NCBI RefSeq assembly: GCF_029852145.1
Contig: NC_079975.1
Coordinates: forward strand, 26,727,364-26,791,363
Source of the DNA: Microplitis mediator
Taxonomy: Eukaryota > Arthropoda > Insecta > Hymenoptera > Braconidae
Direction: 5' to 3'
Length of the DNA: 64,000 nucleotides
Shown: positions 33,724 through 45,100 of the stretch, piece by piece
How positions within the stretch are numbered: position 1 is the first letter of the stretch
Layout: each line of letters begins with the position of its first letter
Program-made: the position numbers and the translations under genes
Notes under the pieces: generated by a model
What the model saw: the letters and a program-made list of their open reading frames with translations, nothing else
Database searches by the model: none
What the model was told of the DNA's origin: nothing

Positions 33724-36700
33724 TTAGTGTTTAACTTGAGCAGATAATTGTCTTAGAAACTGAATTAATGTTCTTGTAGGTCTGCCACTCATTCCACCGT
33801 GCAAGTAATTCAGATCATCATTATTTGAACTCATTACTCCCGCGATGTCCAAGTGCATCCATGGACACGACTCGCTTGCGAATTCACGCAAAAATCCAGC
33901 TGCTGAACAGGCGCCGCCGCCTTTTACTTTCGCGACGTTATTGACATCGGCGGCTTTGACTGGTTCTAAAAAAATTTAATTAATTAATCAACTAAATAAT
34001 AAATAATAAAATAAATAAATTACTTGTCATTTTATTGTTGTAGTGCTGCCACAAGGGCATTCTCCAGACACGGTCACCAGTGTAAGTACCAGCAGCCTTC
34101 AATTCATCCCAGAAACCGGCGTCAGTCGCGAAGACTCCAGTAGCAGCGGCACCGAGAGCGACTCCCATGGCCCCGGTGAGAGTCGCGATGTCTAGTGTCA
34201 GCTGGGGTTTGAACTCCGCAGCATAACAGAGCGCGTCGGCGAGGATCAGACGTCCCTCGGCGTCGGTGTTGTCGACGATGATGGTCTTGCCGTTCATCGC
34301 GGTCACCAGGTCTCCGGGTTTGGTCGCCGAACCGGACGGTAAGTTTTCAGTCAGCGGTATCAGGCCGATTAAATTTAAATTCAACTTCATCTCTGCTGCT
34401 GCTCTTATCGAGGCCACTACACACGCGGCCCCTCCCATATCCGCGCGCATCTCGTCCATGTTTCCTGGGGACTGATTATTTAAATCATTTTTTATTATTG
34501 TCTTTTATAAATCATAGCCATTTTAAATGTGAAAATTACCTTGAGACTGATGCCACCAGCATCAAAAGTCACTCCTTTACCGACAAAGACTATTGGGGCG
34601 TCTTGTTGAGCGGCGCCTTTGTAATGAATCTCCAAAAATTTCGGCTCTTCAACGCTGCCACGCGATACACTCAGAAATGATCCCATTTTTTTTTGCTCAG
34701 CCCAAGATTTGTCATGAACTAAAACCTGGACATTGTACATTTTGAAGGCAGTAACGACATTATCGCAAAAAATTGTCGGGGTCATTAAGTTCGCGGGCGT
34801 GTCTGCTAGCCGACGTGCCCAATTTTGAGCTTCGGCTTTAATTTTACCGACCTCCCAGTCCTTCCTAAATAAATTAAGTCGGTGAATAATTTATGAATAT
34901 ATATGATAATGATAATAAATACTTACTCTCCGTCATTGCCGTATAATTTGACGTTGGGCAAAACTTTCTGCTTAGATTTGTTCTTGAACTCTTGGAAAAT
35001 CCAGGAAGCGAGAAGAGAACCTTCAGCAGCAGCCTCGGCATTTCCCATCGGCTCGACGTCTATTTCTTTGACGTCATTTGACTCAAGGGCACCGCATCCA
35101 GCTGATTATAAATATATTTATTATTGATTATCTATTTATCTGTTTACTAATAATGTCTTGTGGTCTATAAATAAATAAATTTACCAGCAACGGCAGTACG
35201 AATATTTTCTTTAGCTTCGTCAATTTCTTCTAATACATTTATTCCCGCATTTTTTTTACCCAATCCTACTACTGCGACACAGCCATGATCTGCGTTCTCG
35301 ATACCCCAGAAGACACGAGTTTTGGCTTTTTTTATTTTTGGCCCAGCACTGAAACATTTTCATTTTGAAATTTTAATTAATTATTCATGAATTCATATAA
35401 AAAATAGTCTTTATTTTTTTAAATTCAACTAGAGGATTCTGTGACTCTAAATATTTAAAAAAATAAACCGCGAATTTTAAAATCTAAAAAATTATTCCCG
35501 CTCTAATTGATGGATATTCAAATTTTAGCAAAAATCTTTTTAAAAAACAACAAGAAATTTTGAAATATTAAAAAAAACCGGGAATTTTTAAATTTAAAAA
35601 ATTATTCCCGCTCCAATTGATGGATATTCAAATTTTAGCGAAAATCTTTTTAAAAAACAACAAGAAATTTTGAAATATTAAAAAAAACCGGGAATTTTTA
35701 AATTTAAAAAATTATTCCCGCTTCAATTAGCGAATATTCGAAATTTAGTAAAAATCTTTTTAAAAAACAACATAAAAAATTTTGAAATATTTAAAAAAAA
35801 CCGGGAATTTTTAAATTTTAAAAATTTTTACCGCTCCAATTGGCGAATATTCAAAATTTAGTAAAAATCTTTTTAAAAAACAGCATAAGAAATTTTGAAA
35901 TATTTAAAAAAAAACTGGGAATTTTTTTATTTTAAAAATTATTCCCGCTCCAATTGGCGAATATTCAAAATTTAGTAAAAATCTTTTTAAAAAACAACAT
36001 AAGAAATTTTTAAATATTAAAAAAAAAAAAAAAACGGGGAATTTTTAAATTTAAAAAATTCTTACCGCTCAAATTAACGTGTATTCAAATTCAAAAAAAA
36101 AAACAAGATAAAATATTTTAAAATATTCAACGAAAATTCCAAGTACTAAAGGCGGTAATTTTAAAAATAATTTCCATTGTCAAAATTATTTTTTAAAAAT
36201 TTTAAAAAATCTTACGAGGAACGGGGGCGGTAATTAATAATAAAAAATAATTAGACATTAAAACGATTTATTTTAAATTCTAATATTAGGACACTGAATA
36301 AATCTTAAATTAATGAAATTCATTAATAATTAAACACTTTTTTAAAATACATTCTAAAAATATACTATTTTCTTTCGTAATAGCGCGCGTTCTCTTTCCT
36401 TTTAATTCTTCCTTAAATTACTTATTATTTTTTTACATACTTCTTATAATAATAATATTTATATTAATAATTATAATTATTAATTATGTTTTATTACTTA
36501 AGTCCTTCACATGAGTCACAACAACCGATTTGAATCCCAGGTTTTAAAACCTGGTATTAATAAACTAGTCTCCTTCTCTCCATTATTTTATTTATAATTA
36601 ATTAATTATTTTAAAATTATAATTAAAATTCTATCCTATTGATATCCGAATCTACCAAACATTTATCTTCAACAATTAATTCTAGTTCGATTTATTAACC

Positions 36701-39700
36701 AAAGTAAAAAAAATAATTATTATTAATTACGTAAAATTATATCTAGATTTAATTGGCACATAATTATTATCTTTTACTTAAAAAAATATTTTAAAATTTT
36801 AAAATTATTTTTACTCAACACAATTAATTGTAATTATCATAATTATTTTACAAGTTTTAAAATTATCCGTAATTTTTAAAAGAAGCCTGAGGTAAATATA
36901 AAATAACTTATTTCGTAATTTGAATAATTAAAATTTCCGCTCCAATAATTCAAGATTAAAAAAATTAATTAGCCTGAGATAAAAAAATGAATTTGATAAT
37001 CGTCATTAATTAAAAATAAATTAAACGAGCTCAAGTATTTTAATAATCCCTTGAGAATTGGCAGCGACGACGACATTTGAATTTTGCCGCCAACAAACCG
37101 CTGATACAAATTCATTAGACTCTTCTTCGCGTCTCTCCTGCAACTCTAGGACACTTCTGACAGGATCAAATTTATAAGAAAATAATTGTTTAGTGAGTCC
37201 TTTGTAGTAAACATAGAGCGCGTTATTTTCTGACCCACATGCGACGTAATCGCCGTCAGTGGCCAGTCCGACGAAATTTTTTTCGTTGATGTGTCCGACG
37301 AAGGACCTCAAGCAGTGGGGGTTGTTTATGTTCCAGACTTTGAGCTGCGAGTCGGTGCTGGCTGAGACGATTTCCTCTTTGTTTATAAATTTAACGTAAG
37401 AAACGGCCTTGCGATGTCCTTTGAAAACGCAGAGGGCTTCCTTGAGGTTCCTGAGGTCGTAGTAGTGGACGCAGTGGTCCGCGGATCCGAAAGCGAGATG
37501 GCAAGAGCTCCTGGGATTGAACTTGACGCAGCAGACATTTGCTTTGGCCTCCAACGAGGCCACGGAGTGATCGATATTGAGGGACCAGAGCTTGACGCGC
37601 GCGTCGTCAGACCCCGAGGCTATTAGTCGCGTATCCACGTCGTTGAAGTCCACGGACCAGCATCGCTTCTCGTGTTCCTGGAATGCTTTTATCCTCTGTC
37701 CAGTGGCTGCGTCCCAGACGGTCACCGTTCCCTCGTAATCCGACGAGGCCAGCATTCCTTTGTGGTAGGAATTCCATGAGACGCATGAAATTTTCGAACT
37801 GGAGATCATCTCCACGCAGGGGTAGTGGATGTCCACTGAGTCTCTCACCACAGAGCCAAACTCAAAGACTTTTATCCGCTTGGTAACTCCAGCGATGGCA
37901 AAAAATTCGTTGTCTTTGTCGAATTCGATGCTCGACACGATCGTTGAGTTGTTAAAAATATCTGATGAATAATTTAACGTCGCTAAAGGTCTCAGTGCGC
38001 TGTACCGAGAAAACTTGATAAGATTTTCACGGAATACATCCAGCCCTGAGCTTATCCCATGGACGGTGTCAACGGGCGTCAGCTTCTGAGAACCCAGAAG
38101 CAGATCTTTGGCTCGGGCTTCAAAGTAACAGGAAACAAAATCATCAAAGTGCGCGTACATTCTCTTGCGTCTTGCCGCGAGTGTCGATACCGCGGCCGCG
38201 TACTCCTTCTGGCTTTCACTGCCAGCATTAGCGGGCTCCGGCTTCACCATATTAGAGTCAATTATGTCTATCAGGTCAATCATCTCCTTGCGTATCGCGG
38301 ACATCTGCGCGGTCTCGTTCTCCCCCGCAGAAGACTTTATGTCTTCCACCCGCGGGCACTTGCTCTGTACGTCCCTCAAAATATTCTCCACCTCGAGCAT
38401 GTCGTGCTGAATGAGCGCGACCTCCTTCTGCAACTGGTTCCTCTGCTCTTCCTTCTGCTTGAGCAGGTGCTTGAGGAACTCATGGAGCAATTTGTTCTGC
38501 GCCGCGCAGGACTCCGCCTCCAGAAGATGCTTCCGCTGAGTGAGAACCTCCAGCATGACATTGACATCCGGCAGCGTTAAATTCGCGCTTTCCGCGGCTA
38601 CAAAGTCCCTCAGCCCGTCGCAGACCGGCAAGTCACCGGAACTTCCCCGCCGCTTGTCTCCATGCACACATCCGACGTCCCCGAACCCGCGGATCTTGGT
38701 CTTGTACTTGGAGATGAGTTCATTTAGCAGAAAGTTTGGAAATATGTCCTGCTGCGTCAGCGTAAAACTGCATTTAGGACAACGCCCAATTGTTTCCAGA
38801 GTCTTCCCGATGCATTTGTAGCAAAAGGTGTGACCGCACCTAGTGATGTGCGCTTCCTCGATAACTTCAAAGCATATCGGACACAAGTAATCGTTGTTTT
38901 TATCTTCTATTGACCCGCCAATGCCGTGCAACACGTTGGCGTTTGCTGATTGGCGTTTGTTCGTCGCCGTTGGAGTCCCACTGCCCCCAGCTCCCGGTGC
39001 AGCCATTTTACTTCTTATCTTATAAATTAAACGCTCACTTTTTTATCAATCAAATAACAGATCAATGACCCAATGCTTTGATTCTGTCTCGTGTTAGCGC
39101 CCTAGCCTCTCCTGAAACAATCAAAATAATGCCGTGAGCTTTTTTGTTATTATCAGGAATCAAAACTTTTTTTTTTTTTTTTTTAAATTATCAGATAACA
39201 AATTAAATAATTTAATTATAATGACGTTTAAATTAATTAACTAAAATAAATAAAATTATGTCGGATGATAAGCTCAGCATTATAAAAATTGTTTCAGGAA
39301 TTTTTAATCATTTTTTTTAACCGAGTTTTAATATTTTATTAACTTATCAATTATTATTATTATTATTTCTTTGGATATTTATTTTTTATTTTAAACAAAC
39401 ACACAAAGAAACTATTGGATTAAATTACTCGTAAATTATACACTTGTTTACTACAAAAGCTATTGTGAGTCGCTTTATCAGCAAATTATTATCATTATTA
39501 TTATTATTGTTCGCATGATTAATGAGTAATGAGATAATGAAACAAAAGGTGATTTAAATAAAATATAAATAAATAATTTAAATAGACGTTCAAATAAATA
39601 AATTTTTAAATGGAAATTAAAAGTAACTCACAGGTTGATGTTCGTGAGTAATTTTCCGTTTACGCGGTCATTGTATTTAGCAGCTGCAGGAGTCAGGATA

Positions 39701-40159
39701 ACATCGTTGGCATTATCTCCTTCGTAAACACCCAGTACTAATCCTCTCTAGAAAATTAATTGTTAATTGTTAGCTAATAATTATTATTATTGTTGGTATC
39801 GAGTGACTGGATGACTAATTAATTGGGCGTAAAATTTAAAAAAACAGTCTGGGGCATTCTAGCGAGTGAATATTTTATAAAATCAATTGGACAAATTTGC
39901 CGAGGCCTTAGAATTTAGAGCAGGCAGAGGAAAACTGGAGCAATGAGTGAGCGGAAAAACGGCGGATGGAAATTAAATGGATGATTATTTTTTTGGAGCT
40001 GAGCTGGGGTTGGTAAATTATTTTAGTGGTTTTTTTGGAGCTATGGGGGCTGGGTGAGAGATAGTTTACCTTCATTTTTAAACAGCTGGAGAAATAACGT
40101 TGAGGTAAAACGACTAGCTGGTGCACTGCCTTCTTCGAGGGAATCAGAAACAATGCCAT
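33724..40159 (-). CDS. LAP3: Cytosol leucyl aminopeptidase (M17 family)
   Basis: Seven exons, read on the minus strand: 40159-40070, 39747-39632, 35348-35185, 35101-34927, 34864-34540, 34471-34024 and 33965-33724; together 1,560 bases, 519 residues, with all phases consistent. All catalytic residues of the M17 family are present: metal ligands K278 and D283 (VGKGVTFDAGGISLK), D301 (MRADMGG), D360 and E362 (NTDAEGRL), plus K290 and R364. These are offset by exactly 28 from the bovine lens enzyme. The enzyme removes N-terminal residues, preferably leucine, using two metal ions, normally as a hexamer. The first 26 residues (ALFLIPSKKAVHQLVV, QRYFSS) are basic and hydroxylated and could be a mitochondrial presequence, as in some insect paralogues. 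Intron 2 is 4.3 kb and contains the COP1 gene. Confidence 0.95.
35460..36080. repeat. ~110-120-bp tandem repeat in aminopeptidase intron 2
   Basis: The texts AAAAATTATTCCCGCT and AAAATCTTTTTAAAAAACA recur about every 110-120 bases, roughly five times, with increasing divergence toward 36080. Confidence 0.8.
36081..37020. other. AT-rich intronic DNA downstream of COP1
   Basis: No gene was seen. It probably includes the COP1 3' untranslated region on the minus strand. Confidence 0.5.
37021..39006 (-). CDS. COP1: COP1/RFWD2 E3 ubiquitin ligase, intronless
   Basis: A single open frame of 661 codons. Residues 42-79 form a C3HC4 RING finger (C42, C45, C57, H59, C62, C65, C76, C79; text DYLCPICFEVIEEAHITRCG). 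A helical, glutamine/leucine-rich coiled coil follows at about 150-215, and WD40 repeats fill about 340-661 (WNSYHKGMLASSDYEGTVTVWD at part, LIASGSDDARVKLWSL). COP1 marks transcription factors and other targets for degradation as part of CRL4-type complexes. Length and domain order fit the animal protein. The gene lies wholly inside intron 2 of the aminopeptidase, on the same strand, and has no introns, while vertebrate and plant COP1 genes have many. That suggests a retrocopy that replaced or accompanies the parental gene, though an ancestral insect loss of introns is also possible. Confidence 0.93.
   Translation of the reverse strand: MAAPGAGGSGTPTATNKRQSANANVLHGIGGSIEDKNNDYLCPICFEVIEEAHITRCGHTFCYKCIGKTLETIGRCPKCSFTLTQQDIFPNFLLNELISKYKTKIRGFGDVGCVHGDKRRGSSGDLPVCDGLRDFVAAESANLTLPDVNVMLEVLTQRKHLLEAESCAAQNKLLHEFLKHLLKQKEEQRNQLQKEVALIQHDMLEVENILRDVQSKCPRVEDIKSSAGENETAQMSAIRKEMIDLIDIIDSNMVKPEPANAGSESQKEYAAAVSTLAARRKRMYAHFDDFVSCYFEARAKDLLLGSQKLTPVDTVHGISSGLDVFRENLIKFSRYSALRPLATLNYSSDIFNNSTIVSSIEFDKDNEFFAIAGVTKRIKVFEFGSVVRDSVDIHYPCVEMISSSKISCVSWNSYHKGMLASSDYEGTVTVWDAATGQRIKAFQEHEKRCWSVDFNDVDTRLIASGSDDARVKLWSLNIDHSVASLEAKANVCCVKFNPRSSCHLAFGSADHCVHYYDLRNLKEALCVFKGHRKAVSYVKFINKEEIVSASTDSQLKVWNINNPHCLRSFVGHINEKNFVGLATDGDYVACGSENNALYVYYKGLTKQLFSYKFDPVRSVLELQERREEESNEFVSAVCWRQNSNVVVAANSQGIIKILELV
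39007..39631. other. COP1 upstream region within the aminopeptidase intron
   Basis: Should hold the COP1 promoter. A CATTTTAC context precedes the start codon. No core motif was assigned. Confidence 0.4.
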
Positions 40160-40294
40160 GATTTCAGCATTACGAGGTTGAGAGTGACAGAGAGGGAGAG
40201 AAAGTGAGGGAGAGAGACTGAGGATGAGACGCGTGCGCGGGTTGATAGTTTGAGGTTATGGTTTTTTTATTTGACGCGAGAGGCGCGCAAAATA

Positions 40295-40302
40295 GGACGG
40301 AA
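40295..40302 (+). repeat. 8-bp target-site duplication, left copy (GGACGGAA)
   Basis: The same octamer occurs at 52936-52943, immediately outside the opposite inverted repeat. Confidence 0.8.
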
Positions 40303-40822
40303 GGCTTGCAGGCACACCGTCAAAAGTAAAAATTTCAGAAGTATACCAACTTCAGAAACTCACAGTTAGGAATGTAAAAAATAAAGATGGTTCATAATTC
40401 AGAATGACAAATCATCACCTTGTCAAAAACATCGAATCTCTAATCTTTATATCAACACATACTCAGAATTTACAATATTCATTCTTTCGTAATAAAGAAT
40501 TGACAATATTTAGAATGACAATATTTCAGAAATCCAATACTTCCGAAATATTCAAACTACGAACGCCAATTCTTCAGAATTACATTTTATACGAATGACC
40601 ATTTTAGTAAAATTTTCTAAGCTTTGCTGACAGTCGGTATTACAGACTTTCCCTATGAATTTACCATTATCATGTGAGTGCTTTGGCGGATTGATTGGGT
40701 TTAAAAAATTTGTATGACTCGTTATGTAATAATTATATATGAATTTTACGAGTTTAATTTGTATGAAACGATTATATTGAATGTACTGAATTAAGATAGA
40801 AGTGCTATTTATGACCAGTGTT
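40303..40822 (+). repeat. Left terminal inverted repeat (~520 bp)
   Basis: Pairs with 52421-52935 in reverse complement; only scattered substitutions are seen, such as ACTTCC versus GCTTCC near 40540. It contains many CAGAATTTACAATATTCATT-like short motifs. The matching 64-codon frames in both arms are not thought to be genes. Confidence 0.88.
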
Positions 40823-41003
40823 TTATTTTTAGACCTTTAATATTTCATTTTAATTAATGGAGAAGTATAAAAAAAAAAAAAATTCATTCTTATACAGTAA
40901 AAAAAAAATGTTGGAAAATCCAAAAGTGCACACCTCAATCGCTCAATTTATTTTTAATCATTACTTTTATTATTATATAATATTAATATATTTTTTAACT
41001 TCC

Positions 41004-41162
41004 CGCTAAGAAAATCGACGATTTTCGAAAAATTGGGAAGTTATTGTTTTCACCCCGATTTTCGAAAGTCGAGTTTTCATCAGATGTCGACGTTTTGAGG
41101 TCCTAGGAAGCTATTCTGACTATTTTCAGAATGATGTCCGAGTGTATGTATGTATGTATGTA

Positions 41163-41242
<80 letters not shown>

Positions 41243-42186
41243 CTCTTTGTAACTTTTTAACTAATGAATCGATTTGGATGGTTGAGGTGGCAATCAAAAG
41301 AGCTTGTTGGCCCGCAACTTTCCTGAAAATTTCAGATCATTTGATCAAGTAGACTCGAAGATATTGGCGAATTAATGAAAAAAAAAAATTTTTTTTTTAG
41401 TTTTTTAGTGATTTCTCAGAAACGACTCAAACGATTGATTTCAAAATCTAATCAGCTCTAGACCTTTATAAGCCGCGTCGAATGCCACCTTAACCATCTC
41501 AATCGGTTAATTTGTTCGAGAGATATCGATGGCGAAAGAAATGGTAGAAAACGTTTTTTTTCGATTATCTTTGAAGTGACTCGTCTGATCAATTTTAAAA
41601 TTTAATCGGCTGTAGAGTTCAAGAAAACGCGCCGATTGCCACCTCAAACGTCAAAATCGGTTGATTAGTTCAGAAGATATCGGCGCTGAAAAGTTAAGAA
41701 AATAACATTTTATGTTATTTTTTCCGGATAAATCAAAATATAATGTGCTAAAATTGTGCTATTATGCTAAACTTGTTCCTTAGTTTGAAAGATATCGTCA
41801 TCAAAAAATTGAAAAAACCCAGTCGTTAATGTTTTTCTCGGATTTTCAATATATTATTGCTCTGACCTAAGTTAAAAATCATTCAAATCTTGATTTTGAT
41901 CACTGACATTGATTTCTGCCTCAATACATTTATTTCAGAGAACATAATCGATAATAAAAATTTAAAAGCCGCTTCTTTATTGATGGTTTTCGATTCTTAA
42001 CATTTCAAACTCTAGCATGAAACGTAACTTGATAGAGCTTAAAAGGCTCATAATAAAATGATTTCATGTAATAGCATTTTCGAGCTCGAAAATATATTCA
42101 CAGTAATGTTTTCAAGCTGCTTGAGCTCGAGAACAGCGGGAAGTTTTGGGGCTGGCCCGCAGGGCCAACAGACGCCCAGATTTGTT
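41004..42186. repeat. Dispersed repeat with (TG)n, inside the foldback-like element
   Basis: It begins CCCGCTAAGAAAATCGACG and ends with GGGAAGTTTTGGGGCTGGCC followed by a short GGCCC-GCA-GGGCC hairpin. A matching tail occurs at 18604-18722. It includes a TGTA run and a (TG)n microsatellite at 41144-41239. Function and class are unknown. Confidence 0.65.
41144..41239 (+). repeat. (TGTA)n-(TG)n microsatellite
   Basis: Six or so TGTA units followed by about 35 TG dinucleotides. Confidence 0.95.
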
Positions 42187-45100
42187 CTATAGAATTTCAA
42201 TGTTATGTCTCTGGGATTTCTCGTAAAAATTTAACTGGTAATAATTTTTATATTTTCTATAGAATTTCTATGGTATGTCTCTGGGATTTCTCATAAAAAT
42301 TTAACTGGTTATAATTTTTATATTTTCTATAGAATTTCTATGGTATGTCTCTGGGATTTCTCATAAAAATTTGACTGGTTATAATTTTTATATTTTCTAT
42401 AGAATTTCTATGGTATGTCTCTGGGATTTCTCATAAAAATTTAACTGCCCTGATTAAAAAAGTGAATTGAAAAGGATTGAAAACGATGAGAAATGAATCC
42501 TTTCGAATACTTTCTATCCCCCAAGGAATTCATTTTGACATAAAATGAATACTTTTCAATCCCAAAATAATAAAAGAATTTCAGAACTTCCGAGGAATTG
42601 AAAAAGATTCAAATGAATTGATATTTTTAATCTTTCTGAATCCTTCTCAATACCTAAATAATCCGACATTTCGGATCAAGTGTGGGATTGAAAAAGATTG
42701 AAATGAATTGAAATTTTTGAATCTTTCTGAATCCTTCTCAATACCTAAATAGTCCGATATTTCGGATCAAGTGTGGGATTGAAAAAGATTGAAATGAATT
42801 GAAATTTTTGAATCTTTCCGAATCCTTCTCAATACCTAAATAATCTGATATTTCGATCAAGTGTGGGATTGAAAAAGATTGAAATGAATTGAAATTTTTG
42901 AATCTTTCTGAATCCTTCTCAATACCTAAATAATTTCACATTTCGGGTCATGTGTGGGATTGAAAAAGATTGAAATGAATTGAAATTTTCGAATCTTTCC
43001 GAATCCTTCTCAATACCTAAATAATCCGATATTTCGATCAAGTGTGGGATTGAAAAAGATTGAAATGAATTGAAATTTTTGAATCTTTCCGAATCCTTCT
43101 CAATACCTAAATAATCTGATATTTCGATCAAGTGTGGGATTGAAAAAGATTGAAATGAATTGAAATTTTTGAATCTTTCCGAATCCTTCTCAATACCTAA
43201 ATAATTCCATATTGGAAGGTATTGAAATGATGAAAGATTGAATTCTTTTCAATACTTTCGAATTCCACTTTGGAATTGGAAAGTATTCAAACGATCGAAA
43301 TTTCAATTCCATTCAATACTTTCCAAAACCGCCGAGGGATTGAAAAGAATTGAGATAATTTTCAATACTTTTCAATTCACTTTTTTAATCAGGGTGGTTA
43401 TAATTTTTATATTTTCTATAGAATTTCTATGGTATGTCTCTGGGATTTCTCGTAAAAATTTAACTGGTAATAATTTTTATATTTTCTATAGCATTTCAAT
43501 GGCATGTCTCTGGGATTTCTCATAAAAATTTAACTGGTTATAATTTTTATATTTTCTATAGAATTTCTATGGTATGTCTCTGGGATTTCTCATAAAAATT
43601 TAACTGGTTATAATTTTTATATTTTCTATAGAATTTCTATGGTATGTCTCTGGGATTTCTCATAAAAATTTAACTGGTTATAATTTTTATATTTTCTATA
43701 GAATTTCAATGGTATGTCTCTGGGATTTCTCGTAAAAATTTAACTGGTAATAATTTTTATATTTTCTATAGCATTTCAATGGTATGTCTCTGGGATTTCT
43801 CGTAAAAATTTAACTGGTTATAATTTTTATATTTTCTATAGAATTTCTATGGTATGTCTCTGGGATTTCTCATAAAAATTTAACTGGTTATAATTTTTAT
43901 ATTTTCTATAGAATTTCTATGGTATGTCTCTGGGATTTCTCATAAAAATTTAACTGGTTATAATTTTTATATTTTCTATAGAATTTCAATGGTATGTCTC
44001 TGGGATTTCTCGTAAAAATTTAACTGGTAATAATTTTTATATTTTCTATAGCATTTCAATGGTATGTCTCTGGGATTTCTCGTAAAAATTTAACTGGTTA
44101 TAATTTTTATATTTTCTATAGAATTTCTATGGTATGTCTCTGGGATTTCTCGTAAAAATTTAACTGGTAATAATTTTTATATTTTCTATAGCATTTCAAT
44201 GGCATGTCTCTGGGATTTCTCGTAAAAATTTAACTGGTAATAATTTTTATATTTTCTATAGAATTTCTATGGTATGTCTCTGGGATTTCTCATAAAAATT
44301 TAACTGGTTATAATTTTTATATTTTCTATAGAATTTCTATGGTATGTCTCTGGGATTTCTCATAAAAATTTAACTGGTTATAATTTTTATATTTTCTATA
44401 GAATTTCAATGGTATGTCTCTGGGATTTCTCGTAAAAATTTAACTGGTAATAATTTTTATATTTTCTATAGCATTTCTATGGTATGTCTCTGGGATTTCT
44501 CATAAAAATTTAACTGGTTATAATTTTTATATTTTCTATAGAATTTCTATGGTATGTCTCTGGGATTTCTCATAAAAATTTGACTGGTTATAATTTTTAT
44601 ATTTTCTATAGAATTTCTATGGTATGTCTCTGGGATTTCTCATAAAAATTTAACTGGTTATAATTTTTATATTTTCTATAGAATTTCTATGGTATGTCTC
44701 TGGGATTTCTCATAAAAATTTGACTGGTTATAATTTTTATATTTTCTATAGAATTTCTATGGTATGTCTCTGGGATTTCTCATAAAAATTTAACTGGTTA
44801 TAATTTTTATATTTTCTATAGAATTTCTATGGTATGTCTCTGGGATTTCTCGTAAAAATTTAACTGGTAATAATTTTTATATTTTCTATAGCATTTCAAT
44901 GGCATGTCTCTGGGATTTATCGTAAAAATTTAACTGGTTATAATTTTTATATTTTCTATAGAATTTCTATGGTATGTCTCTGGGATTTCTCATAAAAATT
45001 TAACTGGTTATAATTTTTATATTTTCTATAGAATTTCAATGGTATGTCTCTGGGATTTCTCGTAAAAATTTAACTGGTAATAATTTTTATATTTTCTATA

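Noticed and set aside
37414..38821. Plus-strand frames of 67-173 codons over COP1
   Set aside because: Antisense shadows of a strong minus-strand coding region; the same applies over SLU7 (54505-56010) and APC1 (63083-63916).
40404..40598. 64-codon frame, also present reversed at 52640-52834
   Set aside because: It lies in the terminal inverted repeats and has no motif; the duplication explains why it is conserved.
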